NCBI RefSeq assembly: GCF_017427765.1
Contig: NZ_JAFRSC010000032.1
Span: 124,001 to 188,000 of the forward strand
Source of the DNA: Methanobrevibacter sp.
GTDB lineage: Archaea > Methanobacteriota > Methanobacteria > Methanobacteriales > Methanobacteriaceae
DNA length: 64,000 bases
Reading direction: 5' to 3'
The notes beneath the pieces are model-generated. The model was not told where the DNA came from, did no database searches, and was given only the letters and a program-made list of their open reading frames with translations. Below are positions 7,513-17,604 of this stretch, piece after piece; position 1 is the first letter of the stretch; each line of letters opens with the position of its first letter. The translations under genes and the position numbers were made by a program.

Positions 7513-10500
7513 TTATTTTTTGCGATATGTGATAACCATCACCATCAATGCCAATAACATCATTGCTATCGGATTACCTGTCTGTTGGCCGTCAGCAGCC
7601 TTGGATGAAACGTGTTTTTCAGTTCTGTTTTTATCAGTATTGTTGCTGTCATGTTTGACTTTAACGGAAAATGTTGCAGAGCTTGCGTTGTAGTAGTCAT
7701 TTGACTGATAATAAACATCCGCCACAGTGTCTTTTTCAGGTATTACAACATCCTTGAATGTTGCAGAGCCGTTGATGACATCTGAGGTATATGTCTTACC
7801 ATCAATGGTCAATGTAGCAGTACCGTTTTTGACAGGATTGCCTTTCTCGTCAACAAATTTGACTGTAATGTCAGTTTTCTCACCGGCTTTGCCGGTGATG
7901 TCACCAGCCAAAGGAGCTTTGGTGTTCATCTTTTCGACATTAACACCAATTGAAGAGGTAGTGGAGTTATAATAGCCGTTGCCGTTATATGTAACGGTTG
8001 CATTATATTCTCCAGGATTTGGCAATTCAATACTTAATACTGCTTTACCGTTTTCAACAGTAGCATTGTATGTTTTTCCGTTTAATGTCAGTGTGACAGT
8101 TCCGTTTTCAACTGACTTGTTGTTGTGGTCTGAAACTGTAACTGTAACGTCCTTTTTATCTGTTGGTTTTCCGGATATGTCAGAGCATGAAACAGTAGTG
8201 TTGACTTTTAGAACTGTAATTGTAGATTCCCCTTGAACAGGATCAACATCTTCACCTGAATATGCCACAACATATGGGTAGATACCAGGATTAGTAAGTT
8301 TGACATTGAATGTTGCCTTACCGCCTGAAACCGGAACGGATTCATCTGCACTTAAGAGAGAATTCATGGAAGCACCAAGCACTTCTTTGTCCTCATATTT
8401 GATGGTCAAACCCGCAGTACCTTCACCAGCAGGATCACCATTCTCATATTTAAACTCGGCAGTGATGCTGATTATTTCACCAGCATATCCTGTGACAGGA
8501 GCGATAGTAATTGTAACAACATGTCTGATGTGCAGTTTGGAACTGTTTGATATAGCTGTATGGTTAGCGTCGGTGACTGTATTTAGGCTTACAGTATAAT
8601 CGCCTGCAGCCAAATCAGAAACGCTGATTGCTTCACCAGGTTTTACACTACCGTTAACAACAGATTTCTTATTACTGTCAATGATTGAGTAAGATATTTC
8701 AGTTGCATTGACTGATGAAACTGCAATTGAGATGGCCTCGCCAAAATTAACGGCTACATAAGAAGCACTTACACAGGAACCAGCAGGGCTAACTGTGATT
8801 TTGGAAGCGTTTCTAACAGAAGTGTGGTTTAAATCAACACCTGTAATATAAGTTACATTATAACGGCCTGCAGACAATCCGTTAACTGTAATGTTTAAGC
8901 CGGATTCTATGATATCTGAAACAACAACAGTATTGTTTTCATCAACGATATCATAATAAAGCGCAACTGCATTGACAGTTGAAACAGGAATGACTATTTC
9001 TTCGCCGTATGTAACTTCCACATCCCCGGCACTGACATATGAACTGGCCGGATTAACTGTAATCTTAGATTTATAGTTAGAAGCAGTGAAATTGGCGTTA
9101 ACCACAGTTGTCAGGTTGACTGTGTATTCATCAGCACCCAAATCAAGACCGGTAATGTTTTCACCAACATTAACAAGTCCTTCTTTAACAATAGCACCGG
9201 AACTGATAATCTGATATGAAACCTTTGTAGCATTCTTAGAGTCTACAACAACCACAATCAAATCACCATAAGTAACCTCAACATCAGTTGCACTGACAGA
9301 TGAGTTTGCTTTTAAGACAGTGATTCCTGTAAAGTTGCCGGCGACATTACAGTTAGAGTTTACAGTGTTGTTATAGTAAACTGTGTAATTGCCTGCACCT
9401 AAACCGCTGATTGTTATGCTGAATCCGTCAACAACAACATTAGCATCTGCAAGTGTGCCGTCAGGGTTGCGGATGACAACGCTGGATTTGTTTATTCCAG
9501 TACAGTTTTCACCAGCAGTCACTAAAACAACATCACTTGGGTAAGTGACTGTTTTATTGCGAGCACTGATTGTAGAGTTAAATTTACTGATAGTTACAGT
9601 TCCATTGTTGAGGGTTACATTATCCAATCCGGAATATGATGCATTTACTTCATATACTCCGTAATCATCAAATGTATATTTTGTCCACCAGATTCCATTA
9701 CCTGCATAACTTGCATTCACTTCATCACCGTTTGGAAGGATAAAGCGTAATTTACCTTTAATGACTTCATTTGGAATGTTTGATTTTGCAGTGATGTTAA
9801 CAGTTTTATTGTTGGTTGTCTGAGAAGTAACATTCACATTGAATTTAGTGTTGTTTGAAATTATATTTAGAGCTTCAGTGTAGTATGAATCTGTGTCATG
9901 GCGAACTCCGATGTAATAATTCTCACCAGCAATTATGTCCAAAACAATCATACCATTCTCATCAGTGACTTTAACCTCTTCTAAAACAATAACATCATCA
10001 ACAACTACGCCTACAGTGATGTTTTGGCCGGGTTCTTTGTTGGATCTTGTTGGTTTGATAGCGGAATTGCCAGTGTTATTGATTCCGTTTGCACTCCAAT
10101 AGAATACGTTGTTAAATGTAACTTCATCATTTCTGGAATAGATTGCGTTTAAAAGGTTGTCCTGACCGGTGAAAGTAATTGTAATGTTATTTTCATTTTT
10201 GGTTACTTCTAAAGCATCCGCATTTGCTCTATTGTTTAAGAAACGAGAATTGGAAATAGTTTTGGTGGATAAAGTACTCCAAAAGTAAATAGCAGAACCT
10301 GTAGTCGCATTATTGCCAGTAAAATTACAATTTGCTATTTCACCATTACCATTTAAGAAGTAAATTGCACCGCCATCTCCAGAAGCTGTGTTGTTAACAA
10401 AATTACAATATGTTAGTTCGCCATCCCTAACAAATCCCAATGCACCACCAAAACTGGTTGCCTTATTATTATTGAAATTACAATTTTTTACAATACCCAC

Positions 10501-13500
10501 ACCATTATAAAAGCTGCAATAAACTGCACCACCAGAATATGCTGAGTTATTGGTAAAATTACAATTTGTTAGTTCACCAGTTCTATCGAAGAAAGCTGCA
10601 CCACCAAAACTATAATCGCCAGTTACAGTGTTATTAACAAAATTACAATTTGTTACACTACCCGAACCCATTAAGATAGCACCACCACGACTAGCAGCGT
10701 TATTAACAAAAGTACAATTTGATGCTTCTCCATTAAACTCAAATAAAATAGCTCCACCACGATTAGCAGTGTTATTAACAAAAGTACAATTTGTTACACT
10801 ACCTGAACCCATGTTGATTGCACCACCAAAACTGGTTGCCTTATTATTATTGAAATTACAGTTTGTCACATTACCATTACCATCAAAGTAAACTGCACCA
10901 CCAGAATATGCAGAGTTATTAGTAAAATTACAATTTTTTAGTTCACCAGTTCTATCGAAGAAAACTGCACCACCAAAACTATAATCGCCAGTTACAGTGT
11001 TATTAACAAAATTACAATTTGTTACACTACCCGAACCCATTAAGATAGCACCACCACGACTAGCAGCGTTATTAACAAAAGTACAATTTGTTACACTACC
11101 TGAACGCATGTTGATTGCACCACCATAGCGGTTTGCAGAGTTGTTAGTAAAATTACAGTTTACCAGTCTACCAGATGACTCACTATCGAAATAGATAGCA
11201 CCACCATGATCAGCAGAGTTATTATTAAAACTGCAATCTGTTACATTACCTTCAACATTTTTGTAGAAGTAAACGGCACCACCAGAAACTGCTTGGTTAT
11301 CAGTAAAACTACAATTTGTCACAGTGCCGTTGAAATTAATGCAAACTGCACCACCACAACTCTCATTGCCGGTTGCTTTGTTGTGAGTAAAAACACATTT
11401 TATTACAGTACCATTGTTATTAAAGTAAACTGCACCACCGCAAACATAATCTCCGGTAACTTGGTTGTTTGTAAAATCACAACTTGTTACAGTGCCGTCC
11501 CAGGAGAAGTAAAGTGCACCACCATATTCACCTTTGTTATCAGTGAAAGTACAATTTGTTACATTACCCTCCAAATAGAAGCAAACTGCCCCTCCGTCAG
11601 AAGTCGCTGTGTTGTTTGCGAAATTACAATTTTCAATGCTGCCTGAATAAATATCGATAGCACCGGCACCACCTGAAGTTGCCTTGTTATCAATAAAATT
11701 ACATTTTGCTACATTACCGGTTCCCATAAAGTGAATTGCTCCGGCATTGTATGCTGAGTTATTGGTAAAACTACAATTTTCTACTTTACCATCTACCATG
11801 ATGTAAAGTGCACCACCATTTTCTGCAGAGTTATCAGTGAAATGACAGTTTGTCACATTACCATTACCATCAAAGTAAACTGCACCACCCTCACCTGACG
11901 CATTGGCGTTTGTAAAGGTAATGTTATTTAACACCACATTATCTGCAGTAACCTTGAAGATTCTGGCCTTATTAAGTGCATTGATTGTGTAGCCGTTACC
12001 GTTGATTGTAATCGGCTTGCCAATGACAATTCCGTCGGCGAGATTTTCATCCATGCCGACAGTGAATGTGTAGCTGCGGTTTAAGGTGAGCACTGAATCT
12101 GCAGCAGCCTCATTGATATACTTTTGCAATATGTTGAAATCGCCTAGGCCATTTGTAAATGTGCCGTTGCTTTCAGCATATGTGTAATAGCTGTCTTCAA
12201 AGTGATAGACATTATATCTGAATTTTCCGGTGCTTAGTTTAGCTAAGTCATATATGGCCTGACCGTTAATGTCAGTTACTAAAGTAACGTTTTCAACTAG
12301 CTTATCATCAGAATCAAAAATTTCTAAAGTGATGTTTTGACCGGCTTGCCTGTTGGATCTTGGTGGTTTGATAGGGAAATTGCCTGTGCTGTTGATTCCG
12401 TTTGCACTCCAATAGGTCACATTGGTAAAGGTAACTTCGCCATTATTTCTTGAATGGATTGCGTTTAGAAGGTTATTGTTACCTGTGAAAGTAATTGTAA
12501 TGTTATTTTCATTTTTGGTTACTTCCAAAGCTTCCGCATTCGCTCTATTGTTTAAGAAAATAGAATTGGAAACAGTTTTAGTTTCTAAATTATTCCCGAA
12601 GTAAATAGCAGAACCTGTAGTCGCATTATTTCCAGTGAAATTACAATTTGTCACAGTAGAACTTAGACGAAAATGACCCTCAAAGTAAACTGCACCACCA
12701 TCTTGAGTTGCGGTATTGTTAGTAAAATTACAATTTGCAACACTACCAGAAAGCATCCGGATAGCACCACCATTGGATTTTGCATTGTTAGAAATAAAAC
12801 TACAATTTGTCACAGTAGAACCTCGATGATAAAAACCATTGAAGTAAACTGCACCACCATCTTGAGTTGCAGTGTTGTTAGTAAAATTACAATTTGTCAC
12901 AGTACCATAATCACGGAAGTAAACTGCACCGCCATAACGAGCAGAGTTATTAACAAAATTACAATTTGTCACATTCCCAGAAAAAATCCAGATAGCACCA
13001 AAATCACCAAAAGCAGAGTTATTAACAAAATTACAATTTGTCACAGTACCGAAACCTATATTAATAGCACTACTATCAACTGAAGCGGAGTTATTAACAA
13101 AATTACAATTTGTTACAATAACATTTCCTATTAAATAAAATGCTCCGCCACGCTGAGCAGAGTTATCAATGAAATTACAGTTTGTCACAACACCATTATC
13201 ATCAAAGAAAACTGCACCACCTTCACCTGAAGCATTGGCGTTTGTAAATGTAATGTTATTTAACACCACATTTTCTACAGTAACGTGAAATATTCTGGCC
13301 TTATTAAGTGCATTGATTGTGTAGCCGTTACCGTTTATAGTAATCGGCTTGTCAATGACAATTCCGTCGGCGAGATTTTCATCCACGCCTACAATGAATG
13401 TGTAGTTTTGGTATAATGTGAGCACTGAATTTGCAGCAGCCTCATTGATTTCCCTTTGCAATAGGTTGAAATCAACTAATGCATTAGTAAATGTGCCGTT

Positions 13501-14904
13501 GCTTTCAGCATATGTGTAATAGCTGTCATACAGATGATAAACATCATATCTGTATTTTCCGTTGCTTAGTTTAGCTAAGTCATATACTACCTGACCGTTA
13601 ATGTCAGTTACTAAAGTAACGTTTTCAACTAGCTTATCATCAGAATCAAAAATTTCTAAAGTGATGTTTTGACCTGCTTCCCTATTAGATCTGGCCGGAG
13701 TGGAACTGCCCGTGTTTGCGATTCCGTTTGCACTCCAGTAAGTCACATTGGTAAATGTAACTTCACTATCGTCTCTGGAATAGATTGCATTTAAAAGGTT
13801 ATCCTTACCTGTGAAAGTAATTGTAATGTTATTATAATTTTTGGTTACTTCAAATGTTTCTGCATTCGCTCTATTGTTTAAGAAAATAGAATTGGAAACA
13901 GTTTTAGTGGCTGATGTATCCCAAAAGAAAATAGCAGAACCTCTTGTCGCATTATTGCCAGTGAAATTACAATTTTCAATGCTACCCCACTCCGTATGGA
14001 TTGCACCACCATACTTAGCAGAGTTATTAGTAAAATTACAATTTTCAACACTACCAGATAGCATATAGATAGCACCACTATAGACTCCACCGGAGTTATT
14101 AGTAAAATTACAATTTTCAACACTATTACCAGATATCATATAGATAGCACCACCAGTATATCCAGCAGTGTTATCAGCAAAATTACAATTTGTTACTTCA
14201 CAATTATTATCTCCGAAGAAAACTGCACCACCAGTATATCCAGCAGTGTTATCAGCAAAATTACAATTTGCCACATTACCCTGACTATAGAAGAAAACTG
14301 CACCACCATTTTGAGTTGCAGTGTTGTTAACAAAATTACAATTTGCCACATTACCCTGACTATTGAAGAAAACTGCACCACCGTATTCAGTTGCAGTGTT
14401 GTTAACAAAATTACAATTTTCAACAGTACCGGAATTATCGAAGTAAATAGCTCCTCCATCACCATTAAAGTTAGCATTTTTAATGGTTAGGTTTTTAATT
14501 GTTACACCGGAATCTTCTACATAAAATGCTCGAATAGTTGATCCTGCCATATCAATTACCGCACCTTTACCATCAATAATTCTATCATAACCATTGATAT
14601 GAATAGTGTCATCAGAATCAGAACATATGTAATAATCATGCTGCAATTCAACATTTCCGCCACGAGAAATCTCACGAGCTAATATAGAAAATGTGGCCTC
14701 ATCAGCACCCAATTTATCCAAATCATTCGATACGCTTAAAACATCATCAGGACTTATATAGCCTTCGTTATCACATATAGATAAATCAATACTTTCGCTT
14801 GTTAGGTTTCCATCGCTGTCGGTTGCTGCAGCTGCTGAGTGAACAGAGAACAGCAATATCAACAGTAATGAAATCAACAAGATTTTAGTTTTCAACTTAT
14901 CCAT
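7513..14904 (-). CDS. Giant adhesin-like protein with beta-helix and Ig-like repeats
   Basis: A 2463-residue secreted surface protein. Residues 1-27 are a signal peptide (ILLISLLLILLFSVHSAAAA). Three beta-helix modules follow (about 60-480, 480-920 and 920-1650), made of dozens of turns of the type VTNCNFxNNxAxxGGAxYF, as in polymorphic-outer-membrane-protein-like repeats. Modules 2 and 3 open with FNxLQxxINEAA...ITINGNGYTINA, and modules 1 and 2 close with AGQNITLEIFDSDDKLVENV (module 3 has a diverged form). From about 1680 come Ig-like units: repeats of the kind SSVSATDVEVTYG and three larger ones with NGTVTLTLNGKTYNATVENG. The C-terminus is a hydrophobic anchor plus YRKK. Many Asn-x-Ser/Thr sites suggest heavy glycosylation. 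Adhesins of this kind mediate contact with host or partner microbes; the ligand is unknown. Confidence 0.93.
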   Translation of the reverse strand: MDKLKTKILLISLLLILLFSVHSAAAATDSDGNLTSESIDLSICDNEGYISPDDVLSVSNDLDKLGADEATFSILAREISRGGNVELQHDYYICSDSDDTIHINGYDRIIDGKGAVIDMAGSTIRAFYVEDSGVTIKNLTIKNANFNGDGGAIYFDNSGTVENCNFVNNTATEYGGAVFFNSQGNVANCNFVNNTATQNGGAVFFYSQGNVANCNFADNTAGYTGGAVFFGDNNCEVTNCNFADNTAGYTGGAIYMISGNSVENCNFTNNSGGVYSGAIYMLSGSVENCNFTNNSAKYGGAIHTEWGSIENCNFTGNNATRGSAIFFWDTSATKTVSNSIFLNNRANAETFEVTKNYNNITITFTGKDNLLNAIYSRDDSEVTFTNVTYWSANGIANTGSSTPARSNREAGQNITLEIFDSDDKLVENVTLVTDINGQVVYDLAKLSNGKYRYDVYHLYDSYYTYAESNGTFTNALVDFNLLQREINEAAANSVLTLYQNYTFIVGVDENLADGIVIDKPITINGNGYTINALNKARIFHVTVENVVLNNITFTNANASGEGGAVFFDDNGVVTNCNFIDNSAQRGGAFYLIGNVIVTNCNFVNNSASVDSSAINIGFGTVTNCNFVNNSAFGDFGAIWIFSGNVTNCNFVNNSARYGGAVYFRDYGTVTNCNFTNNTATQDGGAVYFNGFYHRGSTVTNCSFISNNAKSNGGAIRMLSGSVANCNFTNNTATQDGGAVYFEGHFRLSSTVTNCNFTGNNATTGSAIYFGNNLETKTVSNSIFLNNRANAEALEVTKNENNITITFTGNNNLLNAIHSRNNGEVTFTNVTYWSANGINSTGNFPIKPPRSNRQAGQNITLEIFDSDDKLVENVTLVTDINGQAIYDLAKLSTGKFRYNVYHFEDSYYTYAESNGTFTNGLGDFNILQKYINEAAADSVLTLNRSYTFTVGMDENLADGIVIGKPITINGNGYTINALNKARIFKVTADNVVLNNITFTNANASGEGGAVYFDGNGNVTNCHFTDNSAENGGALYIMVDGKVENCSFTNNSAYNAGAIHFMGTGNVAKCNFIDNKATSGGAGAIDIYSGSIENCNFANNTATSDGGAVCFYLEGNVTNCTFTDNKGEYGGALYFSWDGTVTSCDFTNNQVTGDYVCGGAVYFNNNGTVIKCVFTHNKATGNESCGGAVCINFNGTVTNCSFTDNQAVSGGAVYFYKNVEGNVTDCSFNNNSADHGGAIYFDSESSGRLVNCNFTNNSANRYGGAINMRSGSVTNCTFVNNAASRGGAILMGSGSVTNCNFVNNTVTGDYSFGGAVFFDRTGELKNCNFTNNSAYSGGAVYFDGNGNVTNCNFNNNKATSFGGAINMGSGSVTNCTFVNNTANRGGAILFEFNGEASNCTFVNNAASRGGAILMGSGSVTNCNFVNNTVTGDYSFGGAAFFDRTGELTNCNFTNNSAYSGGAVYCSFYNGVGIVKNCNFNNNKATSFGGALGFVRDGELTYCNFVNNTASGDGGAIYFLNGNGEIANCNFTGNNATTGSAIYFWSTLSTKTISNSRFLNNRANADALEVTKNENNITITFTGQDNLLNAIYSRNDEVTFNNVFYWSANGINNTGNSAIKPTRSNKEPGQNITVGVVVDDVIVLEEVKVTDENGMIVLDIIAGENYYIGVRHDTDSYYTEALNIISNNTKFNVNVTSQTTNNKTVNITAKSNIPNEVIKGKLRFILPNGDEVNASYAGNGIWWTKYTFDDYGVYEVNASYSGLDNVTLNNGTVTISKFNSTISARNKTVTYPSDVVLVTAGENCTGINKSSVVIRNPDGTLADANVVVDGFSITISGLGAGNYTVYYNNTVNSNCNVAGNFTGITVLKANSSVSATDVEVTYGDLIVVVVDSKNATKVSYQIISSGAIVKEGLVNVGENITGLDLGADEYTVNLTTVVNANFTASNYKSKITVNPASSYVSAGDVEVTYGEEIVIPVSTVNAVALYYDIVDENNTVVVSDIIESGLNITVNGLSAGRYNVTYITGVDLNHTSVRNASKITVSPAGSCVSASYVAVNFGEAISIAVSSVNATEISYSIIDSNKKSVVNGSVKPGEAISVSDLAAGDYTVSLNTVTDANHTAISNSSKLHIRHVVTITIAPVTGYAGEIISITAEFKYENGDPAGEGTAGLTIKYEDKEVLGASMNSLLSADESVPVSGGKATFNVKLTNPGIYPYVVAYSGEDVDPVQGESTITVLKVNTTVSCSDISGKPTDKKDVTVTVSDHNNKSVENGTVTLTLNGKTYNATVENGKAVLSIELPNPGEYNATVTYNGNGYYNSTTSSIGVNVEKMNTKAPLAGDITGKAGEKTDITVKFVDEKGNPVKNGTATLTIDGKTYTSDVINGSATFKDVVIPEKDTVADVYYQSNDYYNASSATFSVKVKHDSNNTDKNRTEKHVSSKAADGQQTGNPIAMMLLALMVMVITYRKK
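10441..11095 (-). repeat. Recent in-frame tandem duplication inside the adhesin gene
   Basis: A block of beta-helix turns around 10441-10720 recurs at about 10819-11090 with almost identical bases. The same GTTCACCAG stretch occurs at 10572 and 10941 (offset 369 bp, 123 codons), and the flanking CACCACCAAAACTGGTTGCC at offset 378, the difference being a 9-bp in-frame insertion. Other turns of the helix are much more diverged, so this copy is recent. Confidence 0.8.
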
Positions 14905-15200
14905 TTAAAATTCAACTCGCTTTTTTGATCAAAAAAAATATTTGTCAAAATTTTTTTACATAACATGTCATGTAATAAGAATTATTTGCGCATTACGTGT
15001 TTTAAATCATTACTACATATGTAAATATGATAAAATATGTTAATATATTTAATTGAAAATTCTTCAAAATAGTTTAGAAAAACGGTTGATTGTTTTTAAA
15101 AAAAATTAAAAAATATTAATCAGTTAATTCGCAATTAAACGAACAAATGAAACTTAGTTTGGCGAAAAGTTCTAGAATTAGTTTTAAAAAAGTAAATCAA
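14905..15200. other. Intergenic region upstream of the adhesin gene
   Basis: About 300 bases with no ORF. It contains two palindromes built on the same half-site (14956-14975 and 15014-15023) and several TATA-like AT runs on the minus strand; I cannot choose one TATA box with confidence. Confidence 0.5.
14956..14975 (-). promoter_or_regulatory. Near-perfect 20-bp palindrome, putative operator of the adhesin gene
   Basis: TTACATAACATGTCATGTAA is palindromic at 9 of 10 base pairs. It lies 52-71 nt before the adhesin ATG. A second palindrome TACATATGTA at 15014-15023 shares the ACAT/ATGT core. This is typical of a dimeric repressor site; the regulator is not identifiable here. Confidence 0.5.
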
Positions 15201-15219
15201 ATAGCCCATTGAGGACTAT
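15201..15219 (-). terminator. Terminator of the MATE operon
   Basis: On the minus strand ATAGTCC - 5 nt - GGGCTAT forms a 7-bp stem (one G-T pair) right after the MATE stop codon, followed by TTTGATTTACTTTTTT. Confidence 0.6.
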
Positions 15220-16605
15220 CTAATCGTTTTGCGGAGTATATTTTCTAATTGAAATCTGCTTGAACTTGCGTATGAAGAATTTGGCCCAGACATATCCGAC
15301 TGTTCCTCCGACAAAACAACCGAACACTACTCCTGCATAAATTCCAACAACTCCCCATCCGAATACAAATCCGAACAGGTATGCAAATACACTCTCCAAT
15401 ATAAGTGATCTGAGAAGCGTGATTATCAAGGAATATACTCCTTTTCCCACTCCCTGAAACATCATTGATGACATTATACCGTGAGGAATAGCCAGCACAA
15501 ACAATGTGAGAACTGATATAGCTGTTGCAATTTGCGGCGCTAAATCAGCGCTTGCTGCAGTGTATGAAAATATTGCTGCGATTTGAGCTGAGAATATATA
15601 CATCACAATACCTATTGCAATTGAGAATAGAAAACCCAGTTTGATTGAATAGGAATGTGCAGTTTTCAGGTTTACGTGATTGTGAGCACCAAAAGCTACA
15701 CCTGAAACTGTCAGGACTGCTGTTCCTATACCCAAAAGCGGTATCATCGCCAGCTGAACAATTCTCATTGAAGCTGTATATACTGCCACGGCTGTAGTGT
15801 CTGCTGCCATTACAAGCATTGTGTTGATGATAATTGCCAGAGCTGAAAATATGACGTTTTCAAGTGTTGAAGGGATTGCAACCTGAAGGGTGTCAATCAT
15901 TATCCTGCTTGAATATTTGAAGTTTTTAGGTGATAAATCAAGATACAGGTCTTTTTTGCCCCATATCCAATAGCTCATTACAATACATGACATGCTTGCA
16001 GATATTACTGTCGCCCATGCCGCTCCTGCAATTCCAAGGTTTAACACGTAAATGAATATAGGGTCCAGAATAATATTTAAGATTGCTGTTACGGCTATTG
16101 CAATTGTAGCGCGCCTCATGTCACCTTCTGATCTAAATATTGCTGATGCAACACCTGAAAATACAAATACGAATAAAAATCCGAATATGATGTAGCTGTA
16201 ATCCATCGCATATCCTATAGTATCGCCTGCTCCCATGAACTGCAATATAGGAACCATGAACACTTCGATTAGAATAGTAAATATTACAGAAACAATTAAA
16301 GACAGCACAACGGCATGAAGTCCTGAGTTGTTTGCAGCATCATAATTTTTTGCCCCTATGTTTCTTGCAACAAGTGAGTTTGCACCTGCACCGATACCGT
16401 TTCCAAGTCCTATAAGTACCATAAAAAGCGGTGTGATAAATCCGATAGCAGCCAATGCGTCGGCTCCAAGACCCGCTACCCATATACTGTCTGCAAGATT
16501 ATAAAGCATAATCAAAAGCATTGACACCATCATCGGCCATGCCAGTTTTCTTATGGCCTTTTTCGGATCTCCCGTAATCATTTCAATATTTTTATTTTTA
16601 CTCAT
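15220..16605 (-). CDS. MATE family multidrug/toxin efflux transporter
   Basis: A 461-residue protein with about twelve membrane helices in two halves. KAIRKLAWPMMVSMLLIMLYNLADSIWVAGLGADALAAIGFITP is the typical MATE N-terminus, and GNGIGAGANSLVARNIGAKN and the later ILDPIFIYVLNLGIAGAAWATV are family signatures. It would export cationic or aromatic compounds using an ion gradient. Its start follows the MarR stop by one base, with GAGAG just before the ATG, so it is the last gene of a flavodoxin-MarR-MATE operon. Confidence 0.93.
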   Translation of the reverse strand: MSKNKNIEMITGDPKKAIRKLAWPMMVSMLLIMLYNLADSIWVAGLGADALAAIGFITPLFMVLIGLGNGIGAGANSLVARNIGAKNYDAANNSGLHAVVLSLIVSVIFTILIEVFMVPILQFMGAGDTIGYAMDYSYIIFGFLFVFVFSGVASAIFRSEGDMRRATIAIAVTAILNIILDPIFIYVLNLGIAGAAWATVISASMSCIVMSYWIWGKKDLYLDLSPKNFKYSSRIMIDTLQVAIPSTLENVIFSALAIIINTMLVMAADTTAVAVYTASMRIVQLAMIPLLGIGTAVLTVSGVAFGAHNHVNLKTAHSYSIKLGFLFSIAIGIVMYIFSAQIAAIFSYTAASADLAPQIATAISVLTLFVLAIPHGIMSSMMFQGVGKGVYSLIITLLRSLILESVFAYLFGFVFGWGVVGIYAGVVFGCFVGGTVGYVWAKFFIRKFKQISIRKYTPQND

Positions 16606-16606
16606 G

Positions 16607-17074
16607 TTATTCTCTCTTTTTGTTTAATTCTATTGTTTTAATAGCTATCTCTTTTAAAATCTGTTGCAATAATTCCTTTGTGACATAACCTTTTTGCAAA
16701 ATTACCTCATCTTCCCACATGTTAAAGATTTTGGCGGCGTCATCCAGTGTCTGCTGGCCTTTTTTTGTAAGTGAAACCTTGTTCTGTCTGCGGTTGTTTT
16801 CATCGATTTCACGTACAACCAGTCCCTTTTCCTCAAGCTTTTTAATTGACCTGGCAACGGCACCCTTGTTGATGTTGCATCTCTCAGCAATCATTTCCTG
16901 ATTTATTTGACTTTGGTTTGCTATTTCAAATAGAAGATGCAGCTGTGTTGAGTTGATATCGTGCTCCTTGAGATGATGGTTAATGAATATTGTATGTCCT
17001 CTTGATATCATCGCTATTAGCTTGCCTACAGGAAGGTCTTTGGCATCCATCTGTTTGAATTCTTCTAGTGACAT
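16607..17074 (-). CDS. MarR family transcriptional regulator
   Basis: A 155-residue winged-helix protein. STQLHLLFEIANQSQINQEMIAERCNINKGAVARSIKKLEEKGLVVREIDENNRRQNKVSLTKKGQ covers the helix-turn-helix and the wing with the DxRRxx-like motif; terminal helices provide dimerisation. It sits between flavodoxin and MATE with 8-bp and 1-bp gaps, so it very likely autoregulates the operon through the palindrome at 17566-17596. MarR proteins that sit beside efflux pumps usually respond to small aromatic or oxidising ligands. Confidence 0.92.
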   Translation of the reverse strand: MSLEEFKQMDAKDLPVGKLIAMISRGHTIFINHHLKEHDINSTQLHLLFEIANQSQINQEMIAERCNINKGAVARSIKKLEEKGLVVREIDENNRRQNKVSLTKKGQQTLDDAAKIFNMWEDEVILQKGYVTKELLQQILKEIAIKTIELNKKRE

Positions 17075-17082
17075 GTTATCAG

Positions 17083-17535
17083 CTACTGCAAAAATGATGA
17101 TAAGTCGAATTCATTCTTTTTGACTTCTTTGGTGGTTAAAGCCAGTGTCTTTTGAGGTTTGATTCCTACCTTCTCTTCAAGCTGTGCAAATGTGGAATCA
17201 AATCCGCTGCTTCCGGCAGTTACGAAGAATTTGACATTTTCGAATTTGCCTTCATTCTGTTTAATATATGAAATTAAAGGGTTTGCGGATTTTCCGGCCC
17301 ATACAGGCGCTCCAAGATAAACCATATCATAATCTTTAGGGTCATAGTTGAGAGGTTCCAAATCGATTATCTTTTCCTGGATTGCGTGTTTTCCGCCTCT
17401 GGCATAACCCAGTTTTCCCTGATAGTTAACTTTAGGTTTGATTTCTTCAACATCTGCGTTCAGCTTGCCTGCGATTTCTTCTGCAAGTTTTTTTGTAATA
17501 TTTGTTCTAGAATAATATGCAACTAATGATTTCAT
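17083..17535 (-). CDS. Flavodoxin family protein
   Basis: A 150-residue flavodoxin. KSLVAYYSRTNITKKLAEEIA is the N-terminal strand and phosphate-binding loop, and MVYLGAPVWAGKSANPL is the isoalloxazine-contacting loop. It would carry FMN as a soluble electron carrier. It is the first gene of the flavodoxin-MarR-MATE operon. The TATA-like box at 17566-17558 would place transcription start at or within a few bases of the ATG, and no Shine-Dalgarno is visible, so it is probably translated leaderless. Confidence 0.9.
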   Translation of the reverse strand: MKSLVAYYSRTNITKKLAEEIAGKLNADVEEIKPKVNYQGKLGYARGGKHAIQEKIIDLEPLNYDPKDYDMVYLGAPVWAGKSANPLISYIKQNEGKFENVKFFVTAGSSGFDSTFAQLEEKVGIKPQKTLALTTKEVKKNEFDLSSFLQ

Positions 17536-17557
17536 TATTATACTTAAGTCTTCATCA

Positions 17558-17596
17558 TATATAAATGTTGCACTGACAACTATTGTCTTTGCAACA
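17558..17596 (-). promoter_or_regulatory. MarR-type operator overlapping the TATA region of the flavodoxin operon
   Basis: An imperfect palindrome spans 17566-17596: outer arms TGTTGCA / TGCAACA and inner arms GACAA / TTGTC around a CTA centre, 12 of 14 positions pairing. It abuts a minus-strand TATA box ATTTATATA (17566-17558), about 25 nt before the flavodoxin ATG. A bound dimer would block TBP/TFB. The MarR gene in the operon is the obvious candidate regulator. Confidence 0.65.
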
Positions 17597-17604
17597 GTTA
17601 AAAA

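Noticed and set aside
10628..13083. Plus-strand ORFs within the adhesin region
   Set aside because: They are mirror frames of the repetitive adhesin with biased composition and no family signature.
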